DNA of 64,000 nt from Acanthosepion esculentum (GCA_964036315.1 OZ038488.1:62314754-62378753), one strand, 5' to 3'; counted from the first letter of the stretch, positions 35,011-46,601 are shown. Program-made: numbers and translations. Notes: generated by a model from the sequence alone, not told the origin.

Positions 35011-35884
35011 TGAGCAGGAAGAAGACGTGGCATGATAGTAACTAGCATAAACGACGTCACCCTGATTATGAATGCGATTATGAATTCTGCTGAAAACGTC
35101 GAGCGATGAACGGGTGCATTTCTCAAGAGAACACCTGTCTAGCAGATATAATTATGGAAAGCGAATTTGTTCTCATGGAAATTTCGAAATTATTCGTAAT
35201 AAAAAGAATGAAACCGAATAGGTACCGACTGGAATGCACATAAAAAATAATGCCAATACCCAGAAGGGAACGGAAGTACAAATGGATGCTGTAAACATCT
35301 CAGCTCCAACAGGAAGTGTTTTCTTTCCTACAAAAGATCTTGTTTGGTCATGAGATTTTTTTTTGCTGGGGAGTGGGTCAGGCCGAAGCCTTTTCAACAA
35401 AGTCTCGTATATTTCTAAAAAAAAAAAAGTAGCAGCTTAACTCAACGTTATACGAGCAAACATAAATGGATAGGAACGGTGATCCTCTGGGTATAAAGAT
35501 GAGGGAGATCGCTGTTATTTTCTGTATTTTATTCAGCTTTCTCAAGAACCAACAATTTTCTGAGCTGTTCAATAGTTTTAAGTTATAGTCTCTAATATAT
35601 TGCAACTGCGACATACACTATCTGACACATTACATTTTCTTTGTTAACGGCATCTAAATTTGCTCAGGGGGTCTGAATAGGACGATATGTTGGAATTTCA
35701 GAGTCACAGGTTTATTTGATTTATCACTTATCTAATAAAACAGTTCCCATGTTACGTAATAAATATAGTATTTGTTATATAATCTGTATTATATAGTCTT
35801 TGTTATACTGGTGTTCTTCACAAGAAGTTGAAAGGTTATTTCTAGAAAAATATTTTAACTGATTCAATCTTTCTTATCGATAGT
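35011..35884. other. unannotated DNA
   Basis: No gene recognised. Confidence 0.45.
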
Positions 35885-36415
35885 CCGGGGTCATTACTTT
35901 TCATCTCGAGATTCTCGATAAAATCCAAAGACGGATATGCAATGTAATCAGTCTTGACTTGGAGTCTCGACTCTAGTTACTTTATCACCGACGTAATGTG
36001 GCTTTCCTCTGTCTTTTCTATAAATATTTTCATATTATCTGCTCTGACGAGCTGTATTCAGTGGTGCCCCGACTGCATGAATTTAAACGTGCTACTAGGT
36101 TGGCATCTCGATCCTACCCTTTTACTGTCGAAACACTTAAATGTAACTGCCACTTCTACTCCAACAGCTTCTTCTCTCGCACTTCCCAGCAGTGGAACTC
36201 CCTTCCTCTTACTTGCTTCCCTGATAACTATGATCTTCAAAAGTTTGAATGTAATGTCAATCGACATCTTGTTTCCTTGATCCACGTTCTTCTTTTTAGC
36301 CTCCCCCGTTCTTCTTTTTATCCTTTCCACAACCCCATTTATAGCCATTCTTTTCTCTTACTTACACTCTCGTTGCGTATTAGTGGATCCCCCGCTTTGC
36401 TTGGGATGAAATGCT
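35885..36415 (+). pseudogene. LINE-J 3' fragment, copy abutting a second copy
   Basis: The frame from 35998 reads FLCLFYKYFHIICSDELYS, VVPRLHEFKRATRLASRS, FFSRTSQQWNSLPLTCFPD and LQKFECNVNRHL. This is the best-preserved LINE-J C-terminus in the window. Upstream 35885-35990 gives LEILDKIQRRICNVI-type sequence in another frame. It ends at the family 3' UTR end (TTAGTGGATCCCCC, then GGGATGAAATG) at about 36415, right before another truncated copy starts. Confidence 0.78.
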
Positions 36416-36424
36416 TAAAAAAAG

Positions 36425-37465
36425 ATTTAAAAATCGCAAAATGAAAGTTGTCCTGAACGGCCACTCCTCTAGATCTATTTGAACTGATGCAGGTGACACT
36501 ATCTTTAAGCCTACAATTTTCCTAATTTTCATCAATGACTTTTCTGATGACATAACTTCTAAACTGGGTATTCATGCTGAATTACACAATTATTCTCTAA
36601 ATAAATAGTAGGTCCGATCGGTTCGATATGGCCAAATTGGCAACTGATCTAAAAATGCCCTGCCATCTACTGTTCCCTGGGTCAAGGAATACGTCATTAA
36701 TTTTAACGCCTCCACAACGAAACGTCTCTCTGTTAAACATCTGACAGGGCTGTTTCCGACTTCCATCAGTATAACTTATGCTAACCGTCGAGAGATTTTC
36801 TCAGGCTAACATTTTCTACTGGCATGAAATGGAAAGATTATATTGAATAAATTGCTAAGTCTGCTGCTATGAAAGTTGGTTCACTATGTCGTTTGAGACA
36901 ATTTTTCTCTCTTCAGTATATCTCAAATATTTATAAGGCTACCATGTACCCATGCTTTGAATATTGCTACCACATATGACCCGTTTCTCCTGTTATATAT
37001 TTAGAGAATCTTGATTTTATCCAAAGTAAAATCGGCAATGCTATTGGTCTTGACCTGAATGTAACTTTACTCTGCCTTTTCTATAAGTAGTTTCATGATA
37101 ATTGTTGTAAATTAACTTTCTGCTATGATACCTAGACTTAATTAATTTAAGTGCTCTACTACATTGGCAACAAGATCTCATCCATTTACAAATGAAGTGA
37201 CTAGATGCAACCTCAAGTTCTATGCTAACAGTTTCTTTTCTCGCACATCTCGGTTGTGGAAATCTCTTCCTGCTCCATACTTTCCAGCCAACTTTGATCT
37301 TCACAAATTGGAATGCAATGTCAATCATTATCTGCTGTTTTTTTTTAATTACATTGCTTTTTTTGTAGTCATTCTTTAATATTTTTCTTATACTTATTCT
37401 TTCATATTCAGTAACGCTTTGTGTCTTAGTGGCTTTATTGCCGTGCTTGTGATGAAATGATGAAA
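36425..37465 (+). pseudogene. LINE-J fragment from RT palm to 3' UTR (degenerate)
   Basis: It starts with VVLNGHSS near 36445, then FLIFINDFSDDITSKLGI and a corrupted catalytic box (HAELH where YADDT is expected, about 36572-36586). Later LTFSTGMKWKDYIE-type sequence, SAAMKVGSLCRLRQFFSL, YKATMYPCFEYCYHI, then FFSRTSRLWKSLPAPYFPAN and LECNVNHYLL (to 37340). It ends in the 3' UTR at about 37465 (GTGTCTTAGTGGCTTTATTG). Frames change repeatedly. It is a dead 5'-truncated copy. Confidence 0.78.
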
Positions 37466-37689
37466 TAATAATACTTTTATCTAATAAATAATATTTTCTG
37501 TAATTTAATAAACCTCTGTGATCTATATATATATATAAACCAGAGTATATACCATTGGTTATGAAACCAATAGTATATATTTAAATCATTGGTTTATGTT
37601 AGAATTGGTTTTGCACTATGAAACATAAGTCATTTTTTAAATTGACGGAGGATCAATTTTCATGACCAATCCAGCTTGAAAGAAAAGAA

Positions 37690-38135
37690 AATGTTCGAAG
37701 AAGAAAAGATTAATAAAAAGAAAATATAGAAAAAGTGTAATTTCAGGGAAGAAGAAGAAGAAGAAGAAGAAGAAGAAGAAGAAGAAGAAGAAGAAGAAGA
37801 AGAAGAAGAAGAAGAAGAAGAAGAAGCAGAAGAAGAAAGAAAAATAGGAAGAAGAAGAAGAAGAAGAAGAAGAAGAAGAAGAAGAAGAAGAAGAAGAAGA
37901 AGAAGAAGAAGAAGAAAGAAAAATAGGAAGAAGAAGAAGAAAAAAGAGGAGGAAGAAGGGGAAGAAAAAGAGGAAAAAGAAGAAGAAAAAAGGAAGAAGA
38001 AGAAGAAGAAAAAGAGGAAGAAGAAGAAGAAAAAAAAGAGGAAGAAGAAGAAGAAGAGGAAGAAGAAGAAGAAAAAGAGGAAGAAGAAGAAGAAAAACAG
38101 GAAGAAGAAGAAGAAGAAGAAAGTCGATGAAGATA
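37690..38135. repeat. long (GAA)n-rich triplet array
   Basis: GAA repeats with AGG and AAA interruptions for about 390 bp (37749-38130), preceded by GATTAATAAAAAGAAAATAT, which is the linker of the 34.1-35.0 kb array. The plus strand is purine-only over long runs. The 216-codon minus frame is an artefact. Confidence 0.92.
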
Positions 38136-38944
38136 AAATAAAGAGAGGGCAAAATGATAAAGTAAAAGACAGAAAATAGGTAAATAATAAAAAAATTATT
38201 AAATATAGACAAAAGAAAAGAGTAAAAGACTAAAAATGTAATAAAAAAATTGAAAAAGACGAAATAGAAAAGAAAACATCTAATCAAAGAAAAGAAAATT
38301 TACATAGAACGAAAATATTATTATACATAAAAATACGAGATGAATCAACTCCAATATTAGAGGCATTGAGTGCTAGAAACAAAATAAAACTTCTCTTTGA
38401 AATAAATCTTTCTATCCGAGATCATGCAAAATATAATCTCCAATTCGAATTCTTCACTAACATCGCTGCCTGGACGGGTTTTCTTTTCTTTTCTTTTTTC
38501 ATTATTCCGAGTTAATATTGAGAATACTTTTGGGTTCCAATGGAAACTGACCACAATTTTCTTGTTATTGGCTGTGCGTTGTTTGACAGAAAGCAACAAA
38601 ATGCCATGAACTCTTTTACGGAATGACCTGATTTTTCACGGAGTTACTGAAGGAAAAATCAATTGTTGCAAAAGATTCAGCGGGAATATTTTGCTTTCTT
38701 CGCACTATTCTTTCAAATGAACATTGTGAAAAGGATGAAAACCATTATAATAATATTCTGTCTCTGCCTAACTGACGGTTGGTACGATTGATTCTATCAT
38801 TGTCTTCATATATGTTCGGAGCTGTAGCATTGCAATCGCCATCTTTTACGATGTTGTTGCCTGTACTAGTATCATTTCGATTGTTATTTGTCAGTCAGTC
38901 AAGATCTTTTATTTTTTATTTTCAAAATTCATTATTATATCACA
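38136..38944. other. unannotated DNA
   Basis: A-rich start, then nothing recognised. Confidence 0.45.
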
Positions 38945-39190
38945 TGTATTGTGTCTGAGTGCTTAAAATGATCGCTTCCCTACCATGAGACCGGGTTCGT
39001 TCGAATCTCACCAAAGTCTATCGTTTTCTATGTCTTTATATCTCCCAAGTACATTTTCCTGTGTATTTATTTCTCGATATTTCATAGTTTTTACGTGTAT
39101 CCAGTATGCTGTATATTTATATAGCCATTTGTATTGTCAATCTATGAAGACTGAATTTAGCTAATTTATCCCTAACATGTCTCAATGTTG
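38945..39190 (+). mobile_element. SINE-C head with downstream repeat segment
   Basis: GTGTCTGAGTGCTTAAAATG, ACCATGAGACCGGGTTCG and GTTCGAATCTCACC make a tRNA-like head (about 38948-39012), like 3388-3460. The segment 39125-39190 (GAATTTAGCTAATTTATCCC) is the reverse of the flank that follows (TA)n tracts at 41328 and 55966. Confidence 0.6.
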
Positions 39191-40458
39191 TTCTAAAAAG
39201 AAAATTTCGTTGTGCTTTGCGGCCAAAAGGAATGGAGCATTTTCTTGATCGGACTTCCAGTTAGCCCCCTTCTGCATAAGGAACCGAGATACTCGATAAA
39301 TATTATTACATTTTTGTGATAACAACAAACACACGTTTGACACTTAATATCAACGGATACTCGTTGTCACTTTCGTAATGCTCGTCGTAGTAGAGACATT
39401 GTAATCGCAGATACAACAATAGTACGCCGTTGAACAATGCTGGTGTCAGACGCCTTCGAATAGCACTCGCACTAATAGTATTTGCTCGATAATACTCGCT
39501 CGAACAGTAACCCGTATAGAGATCCGAATAGAGAAATAGTATAATGAATAGAGTAAAGAATAGCGGTCCATATAGTAATAGGGGATAGAACGGAAGTACA
39601 GACCCGATAAAATAGAAATGCGACCGTTAGTCGTCAGCTACTTCTTGCATATCTGCGTTTCCTTTAAGGTCACGTGATCCACTTAATCCAATACTAGGAT
39701 CGCCTGTGTTTGCTCACTGGCGATATATGTTCTACACAAGTGTCGACAGCGACAATTTATTCCTATATAACAATATTACGCCACATTACACCGAGAGCTG
39801 ATAAAATCTGTTAATGTTCTTTCAAGTGGCCCAAAAATCTGGATTCTGAGGAGATAACAGAAGAACTCACGCTACATTCTTTTAGGATGAGAAAAGAACT
39901 ATGTCTTACAAAACTTTTAAAAAATTGACCAAATAGAATGAAAAGACAGAAAGGACATGGACGGAAGAATTGAAGTCAGTGCCCTTCTCAGACGGAAATA
40001 AGCTCAATTTTGGATGGTACTGATGGACGTGGATCTTTCATTAATACTGCGAGATAAGAGAACTTTTTATCCTCTGCCTAGATTCCCATGGAATACATTG
40101 CTAGTACCAGCTTTATTTCCTCGGGTACAAAACACAAGGGAGCTAACTGGAAGTCCCATCAAGAAAGTGCTTCATTCCTTCGGCCACAACACAGTTTTCT
40201 TTTTCAAACAACAACACTGACGTTATTTATTGGGAAGACCTTTCATATAACCTCATTCCAACTGAGAATATGTGGGGTATGCTGTATGAAATTTGGCGTC
40301 AGTGACATTTAACCCAAGAATTGAAAATGTCTATGGACTTTTTCGATTCTTGGGTTATTCAAGATGCGTGAGAATCAGCAGACAATGATTAATTGCTTAG
40401 AGTAGTATATAAATTTAGAAAATGTATTTTACAGTTGATATTCCTCACAGCAAATATA
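39191..40458. other. unannotated DNA
   Basis: No gene recognised. Confidence 0.45.
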
Positions 40459-41282
40459 CAAGGTGCAATGGGTAAATTGCCGCCATTTTATATTTGGAAT
40501 TTCGCGCATGCGCATTGTTTGTTTTTTATTTTGTTGACTGCACAATATAGAAGGGTCAGTTGGGTATCGTCCATGAGAAAAAGAGGACCATGACACAATT
40601 CACTCTGTCTGAAATTTGGAAACGGCTTTACCTCTTGGCATTTGCGCCGGAAACACCAATAGGTACAATTCAGATTGTTCGGTTGTCAATCTAAGGACAG
40701 TGTAGAGGATTCAGAAAGATTTGGATGAGTCTAATGGTGATTACGAAGGTACAGATACTCGGAATAATCACTCTGATCGTTCTGATAAGAAAAGAACTCC
40801 TAACTTATTGGTGAGGGCCTTAGAATCAACAGAGAGACTTACGACAAGCGCCTCAAGGAGTTTTGCGCTGCCCTGGCTCAAGAGGTTGGCTGCTGGAAGA
40901 CACGACGTCTGGCAACAGGATTCTGAAACATGCCACAGAAAGAGGAGAACCCAGTCAATTTCGACGACTGCATAACTCCTTATATCTGGACACTTAACTC
41001 CTCAGACTTAAGCCCCTTGATTATTATATGTGAGGCGCATTTGAACGAGAGACTAACAAAACCCCTTTAAACATAAAATAGGAACCCTCCAGAAAGACGC
41101 CAGAGATTCCGAAGTCTTCTGGAGGACGTGGTTGAAGCCAATGGCGATTTATTGAATAAATTTACTCTTTAGTGTTTTAAAATATTTTCGTGTAATCTTG
41201 ATAAATATATCTGTTAAAACGAGATGTCGGTGTTATTTTCAATTTTGAGAATTTTAGACGATAATTTATCCATCTCACCCTT

Positions 41283-41286
<4 letters not shown>
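40459..41286 (+). pseudogene. mariner-like element, internally deleted and frameshifted
   Basis: The ends are partly inverted: CAAGGTGCAATGGGTAAATT on the left and the complement of CAAAGGGTGAGATGGATAAA on the right, with TA on both sides. Inside, RIQKDLDESNGDYEGTDTR near 40700-40755 is the helix-turn-helix linker region. After a deletion, DVWQQDSETCHRKRRTQS carries the second catalytic Asp (codon 40919-40921). NSSDLSP near 40998-41018 is the NSPDLNP motif, with LDYYM in a shifted frame giving the third acidic residue. Then NERLTKPL and VVEANGDLLNK follow. About 830 bp replaces the roughly 1.3 kb of a full mariner, and the first catalytic Asp region is gone. It cannot encode active transposase. 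Confidence 0.8.

Positions 41287-41327
<41 letters not shown>
41287..41327. repeat. (TA)n microsatellite at the mariner 3' edge
   Basis: Pure TA tract that starts at the target TA of the mariner relic. Confidence 0.95.
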
Positions 41328-41333
<6 letters not shown>

Positions 41334-41415
41334 ACATGTTAGGGCTAAATTAGCTAAATTCAAAATTCATAGACTGAAAACTCATCTGGCAATATAATTA
41401 TGCGCCACACTGGAT
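41328..41415. repeat. conserved post-(TA)n segment
   Basis: GGGCTAAATTAGCTAAATTC, GACTGAAAACTCATCTGGCA and TATAATTATGCGCCACACTG recur at 55966-56050, also directly after a TA tract, and in reverse at 39125-39190. Confidence 0.75.
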
Positions 41416-41425
41416 ATACACGAAA

Positions 41426-41700
41426 ATGATGAAATATATAGTATTTAATGTACAAAATTATGAAATATATGGGATTTACTGTACAAAATGATGAAATATA
41501 TAGGATTTAATGTATAAAATTATGAAATATATGGGATTTATTGTACAAAATGATGAAATATATAGGATTTAATGTACAAAATGATGAAATATATAGGATT
41601 AAATGTACAAAATTATGAAATGTATGCGATTCAGTGTGCAAAAAGATGAAATATATGGGATTTAAGCTAAAGAATGATGAAATGTATGGGAATTTAATAG
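41426..41700. repeat. 31-bp minisatellite, 9 units, alternating variants
   Basis: Unit near ATGATGAAATATATAGGATT plus TAATGTACAAA. Units 1, 3 and 5 begin ATGATG with ATATAGG or ATATAGT. Units 2 and 4 begin ATTATG with ATATGGG, so part of the array is a 62-bp dimer. The last two units are more diverged. Confidence 0.92.
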
Positions 41701-42429
41701 ACCCGATTCAATTATGTAGACTCGTAAATATGTATTTTGATTATGCTTAACATCTGGTAGTTGTTACAGGTTACTAAAACTAAAACTTTCTTTAATATTC
41801 TGTTATTGGTTTTATCATTTTAGCACAGTTGTTTTTGGTTATTCTTTAAAATAAAGTCTACAAAGTTTTATTAAGAGAAACCTACATACTTAAAAATTCC
41901 CTTTTGGAATTTGTATACAAAAACTTATAATGCCATAAGTTTCATAAGTTGAAAGTTTAACTGGTTTTATATTTAGCCGACATACTCTACATGTATCTGC
42001 TTGTATTTCTCTATTTCAACTGTTTTATATATTCATCTGTCTGCTTGAATTTGTGTTTAGACACTTCTCGTCATCTGTGTATTTGCCTCGTACCAAGCCG
42101 TTCGATATTTAGCCAAAAGAAACGGCAGGATAAGTGTCAGGGACAGACATTGTGTGTGTTATTTCTTGCGTTCACTTATAAAATTCAATAGCGGTGAAAT
42201 GATTGTTACAATATACAATCAATAATGTTCTTTGTGTATCTGGCCTCAGAATAAAAGTTTTTAGATATTTTTTGAAAAGTATACAATATTCAAATACCGA
42301 CAATGCTGAAGGTAGCAAAAAGTGTCGCAAGTAATACACTGTGTAAACGTTTATCCGCTTCAAAGTAGATATCAGAATATTAAAGAAAAGTGGGGATGTT
42401 GAAAACTACAATGAGACAGTGTGTGGGAT
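41701..42429. other. unannotated DNA
   Basis: No gene recognised. Confidence 0.45.
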
Positions 42430-42700
42430 AACCACGTGGAGAGGACCTTCAAGCAACAAGAGGACAAAGACCGAAATACATATGTGGAGAGGTCATGAAA
42501 CCTGCAAAAAGGACATAACCCTGCAAAGGCTGAAATATGAAAGGACAGGACATGAAACCCGCAAAGGCTGAAATAAGAAAGGACAGAAAATGAAACCTGC
42601 AAAGGCAGAAATATGAAAGGACAGAACATGAGTCCCGCAAAGGCTGAAATATACAAATAAAAGTAAACCTAAATGCGACAAGGGGAAAAAGATTCAAATA
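42430..42700. repeat. ~51-bp minisatellite
   Basis: Units of AAAGGACAGAACATGAAACC plus TGCAAAGGCTGAAATATG repeat with a 48-51 bp period, clearest at 42500-42660. The period is a multiple of three, so three overlapping minus-strand frames all stay open and encode repeats such as ISAFAGF and CPFIF. These are artefacts. Confidence 0.85.
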
Positions 42701-42734
42701 CGTAAGTGGGCGACATGGAATTCATATTTTTATA

Positions 42735-43000
42735 ATTATTTTACCCCGAGAAAGGCGATAATGACATGAGGAAGGTATTGGGTACGGGGAGCAAAAAAGA
42801 ATGAGAATACTTTAGTGAGAAAATTAAGGAAGAGGAAAATAAAGGAACATGATTCAGGAAGACAGAACACGGCAACTGACGTTGCATTTAACTTTCTGGA
42901 GATGATGGGCGGCAAAGAAGGAAGAAATCAGAAAGCAGTTCTTCAGGCGAAAAGCGCAAGAAAAGAAACAACACAATCAACATGAGAACAAAGAGTTAAA
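42735..43000 (-). pseudogene. LINE-J 3' end fragment
   Basis: In reverse, the complement of TTTACCCCGAGAAAGGCG is the 3' UTR. The complement of ACGTTGCATTTAACTTTCTG is the coding end (compare 44857-44876). It lies between two minisatellites that share AAGGACA/AAAGAC motifs. Confidence 0.6.
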
Positions 43001-43149
43001 ACACAATTTAACTGGACAGAAAATCTACAGGTGAAAAAACACCGAAATACACAAAGTGGACAAGACAGATTTTCTACAAAACAAAGAATAGAATGTTCAA
43101 AGGAGCCTGGTATGGATGCGACAAGCGAACCAAGTCAGTGATGCATCAG

Positions 43150-43650
43150 TATACAGGATCTGAAACCTACAAGTGAACTGATACTAAAATAAACAAGTGG
43201 ACAGGACATGACATAATATCTAAAAACAAAGACTGAAATATACAAATGAAGGAGACTTGAAAAAGACAAGAGGACAAAAACTGAAATATACAAATAAAGG
43301 GGACTAGAAAAGGACAAAAAGATAAAGATTGAAATATATAAATGAAGGGGACTTGAAAAGGACAAAAAGACAAAGATTGAAATATATAAATGAAGAGGAC
43401 TTGAAGAGGACAAAAAGACAAAGACTGAAATATATAAATAAAAGGAACTTGAAAAGCACAAGACAAAGACTGAACTATATAATTAAAATGAACTTGAAAA
43501 GGACAAGATGACAAAGACTGAAATATATAAATGAAGGGAACTTGAAAAGGACAAGACAAAGACTGAAATATATAAATAAAAGGGACTTGAAAAGAGCACG
43601 AGGACAAAGACTGAAATATAGAATTGGACAGGAAATGATTTTTACGAGAA
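43150..43650. repeat. ~48-bp minisatellite
   Basis: Units of GACTGAAATATATAAATGAA plus GGGGACTTGAAAAGGACAAA repeat about ten times with 42-48 bp spacing. The 108-, 173- and 60-codon frames on either strand arise from the period being a multiple of three. Confidence 0.9.
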
Positions 43651-44334
43651 AACCAAAACTGAAATACATTAGCAATACACGAAAACAAAGCCTTACATGC
43701 ATAAGTGGAAAATGCCTATGAGAACGAATACAGAATTACATAGCTGGGTCGGACTTGAATCCGACAGAAGAAGTGTGGTTATTGTCATGGACAAGAAAGT
43801 ATGCAATCTCATTTCTAAAATAACATTCTGGGGTTATTTTGAAATAACAATGTCACTCTTCTTTCAGAAATAATATCTCCAAGAGAGATTTCTATTTCTA
43901 TTAATCTTTCGTATTCATATTTTTTTAAAAACAGACAATTTTTTATTAAGCACTGGCGGACACTATAATATGATGGTGTCAAACTTACACAGTTGCATAA
44001 CAATTTTATACTTTGTAAGTCTATTGTCATTTATAAGCCGGAATGGAAATGAATATCGGTTTTCCGAGCTCAATACACTTCACTTAGTTAAAATAGAGAA
44101 CCAGCAACCGATAAACCGAATTATGTATGGTTAACGCTTACATATATAATATTTTCTGGTATTTGTTAGAGTTGGACTGAGAATATAAGTTTCTGTATTT
44201 ACCGCATGCGGCTATCATATTTCTGGTGGGTACTTTTGAGCCAAGCACGTTACTGTTACTTCACAAGTGCAAAGGCACAAACAGTTTTCTCTGTCAACTC
44301 CCATGACATTGGTTCAGCGTTTGTTTCTCTAGAT
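43651..44334. other. unannotated DNA
   Basis: Decaying minisatellite edge to about 43780, then nothing recognised. Confidence 0.45.
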
Positions 44335-44400
44335 ATCTGATAATGACGCAGGGAATAGGGTGAAGCGTATTCATACCTTCCCCAAGAGCTTAAAATACAG
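44335..44400 (-). mobile_element. SINE-A body fragment (weak)
   Basis: GGGTGAAGCGTATTCATACC followed by TTCCCCAAGAG resembles the SINE-A body in reverse (compare 15140-15170). Only this short section matches. Confidence 0.35.
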
Positions 44401-44579
44401 GAGAAAATAATCAGTCTCCGAAGATATTCAATCATTTGTTTTCTGTGTCGATATAGGCACATCAGATCTAACGAACGTTTCCCTCCTCAGAAAAGGTCGC
44501 AGGTTCAAATGTTGTCGGAGAGCACATATTGTTCTTTAATAAGGTAGATGAAAATAAACAAATATGCTGTTTAATATAT

Positions 44580-44670
44580 AACTTGAGCGTCTACTCAAAT
44601 ATGAGTATCCGCTAAAAGTAAGGTTTAAATTGATAAAGATTTGTCGGGCTGATAAATAAAATTCATTACC
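44580..44670 (+). mobile_element. SINE-D body fragment (plus)
   Basis: GAGCGTCTACTCAAATATGA, GTATCCGCTAAAAGTAAGG and TTGTCGGGCTGATAAATAAA match the distal part of SINE-D. A short TA tract at 44676-44700 follows. Confidence 0.65.
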
Positions 44671-44719
44671 TTACAATATATATATATATATACATATATA
44701 CAGACACATAATTTTATAA

Positions 44720-46300
44720 TAATTTCACCGCAAGCAAGGCGGGAATGCCTCTAGTACGCAGGAGGTTACAGAGAGTGAAAATGAAAGAAAAACTGGGTAT
44801 GGAGTGATTGAGGAAAGAATAAAAGATGAACGGGTTTCAAGAAGATAGAACATGGCGGTTAACGTTGCATTTATATTTTTGGACAAGGTAGTTATCAGAG
44901 AAGCAAGTAAACGGAAGGGAATTCCACAGACGGGGAGTGCGAAAAAAGGAACTGTTGTAGTATAAATAGCGGTTACATCTAACTAATTCAACAGTAAAAG
45001 GGTAGGACCTAGATGCCAATTTAGTAGCACACTTAAACTCACATAGACGGAGCACGAGGGAAAAAAAGCTCTTCAGAACATTATGCCAGGAAAATATTTA
45101 TAGGAAAGACAGGGGGAATCCATATCCCACCGGTGAGAAAGTGACTGGAGTTGAAATGCCAAGTCAGGATAAATTATATTGCAAATCATTTTTTGGATTT
45201 TGTCAAGAACCACGGGATGAATAGCAGGAGCACCAGACCATGATGGCAACATTATTCAATGCACGGGCGAGGGTAGGTTTGTAAATTTGCAAGATGATCT
45301 CTGATGAGAAAAAAATTCTGGCACGACAGAGTGACCCAATTTTCCTTGCAGTAAATGCAGCTATTGATTCAATGTAGTCGTTCCAATTCAAGTCAGCTGA
45401 AAAAGTCAGGCCAAGAAGCTTCAGTGTGTTTCTCTCCCAAAGCATAGCATCAACCATGCTGATGGCATGCAGGTAATTTTCTCTATGATGTTCAAATGAA
45501 AACACTTTCCTTTACGTGGCATTAAAATTTACAAGCCATTTTCTGCCCCAGTTAAGAGTTCAACGGTAGACCTGGAAAAACGGAAGCCATATTGTTTATC
45601 AGAGAGTAGGTCGTAAGAGTTAAAGTTTTTAACCACTTCAGCATTGATTAAAGCCTCGAATACTTTGCCAAAATGCGGCAGGCGACTGAGGGCGATAGTT
45701 AGAGGGGTCAGATCCGGGTTTCTTAAAAACAGGAACTACAGAGGAGGACTTCCAACAAGATGGAAATCAGGAAGAAGCGTGGCAATAGTTGTAGAGTTTT
45801 GGAGAGAACTAAAGCCAGCTCGAGAGCTTTTTCTTTAGGACGACGGCTCAGATCTCGTCACTTCCACTTGACTTATGGTAGTCTAATTTAGAAATTATGT
45901 CGAAGAACAGTGACGGGGTTATGGGCATATCACTCAGTAGAGCCTCTATTCTTGGGGTCGGGGAACCAGGTGTGGGTACTCTAAATGCGTCAAATGTTGA
46001 GGTGGAATAAAATTTCAGAGTAAAACATTCAACCATAACGGCTGTAGATGTCAGGACTTCATATTGATTGAGTAGAGAATGGCTTGAGGATTTTATGTTG
46101 TTCAGCACACTCCTGCAGAGCCGCCAATAATCTCTAGAACCGAGCTTTTGAGTTGCTATACGTAGTTTCATTCTGTCAGCAAAACGCCACTCCTTTGAGG
46201 ACACGCTTGCACTCATTACGAGCAGAGACAACGAGACGCCTGTTACAATCAGCCGGAAGAAGTGATTCCTGTGGGCTATAGAAGCTGAGCATGCAGGTGA
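44720..46300 (-). pseudogene. LINE-J, longest copy, with deletion of the RT catalytic core
   Basis: Read on the minus strand from 46231, the linker between endonuclease and RT comes first (WRFADRMKLRIATQKLGSRD, YWRLCRSVLNNIKSSS, ITPSLFFDIISKLDYHKSSG). It is followed in another frame by WKSSSVVPVFKKPGSDPSN and YRP (about 45700-45770), then LLSDKQYG near 45590. The sequence then jumps to KWLVNFNAT, LKLLGLTFSADLNWNDYIES and GSLCRARIFFSSEIILQIYK. RT motifs from the first catalytic Asp to the YADD box are therefore missing, with a junction near 45575-45585. The end reads RLWNSLPFTCFSDNY and CNVNRHVLSS (44837-44930), then the 3' UTR to 44720. The endonuclease was not recognised upstream. Confidence 0.8.
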
Positions 46301-46374
46301 GGACCAAGGAGCTGAACCTGATTTAACTTGCTATTTCCTTGCTGGAATGAAAGCATCGATGTTGGCTTTCACCC

Positions 46375-46375
46375 A

Positions 46376-46448
<73 letters not shown>
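46375..46448. repeat. (TA)n microsatellite
   Basis: Pure TA tract immediately followed by a conserved segment. Confidence 0.96.
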
Positions 46449-46452
<4 letters not shown>

Positions 46453-46555
46453 TTTATTTAAATATTATAACATAAATATGCTATAAAATCACTACAAAAA
46501 TAGGCATTTTGTTTCAACACTTCTGGTGTCTTATCAAGTGATGATGTTGAATGTA

Positions 46556-46558
<3 letters not shown>
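46449..46558. repeat. conserved post-(TA)n segment, type 2
   Basis: ATAAAATCACTACAAAAATA, CATTTTGTTTCAACAC and GGTGTCTTATCAAGTGATGA recur at 58776-58888, again directly after a TA tract. A second TA tract (46556-46600) follows here. Confidence 0.8.

Positions 46559-46601
<43 letters not shown>

Noticed and set aside
37637..38287. 216-codon Leu/Ser/Phe-rich frame on the minus strand
   Set aside because: Direct read-through of the (GAA)n array; not a protein.
43135..43688. Overlapping 108- and 173-codon frames on the minus strand
   Set aside because: The 48-bp minisatellite period keeps several phases open at once; both are repeat artefacts.
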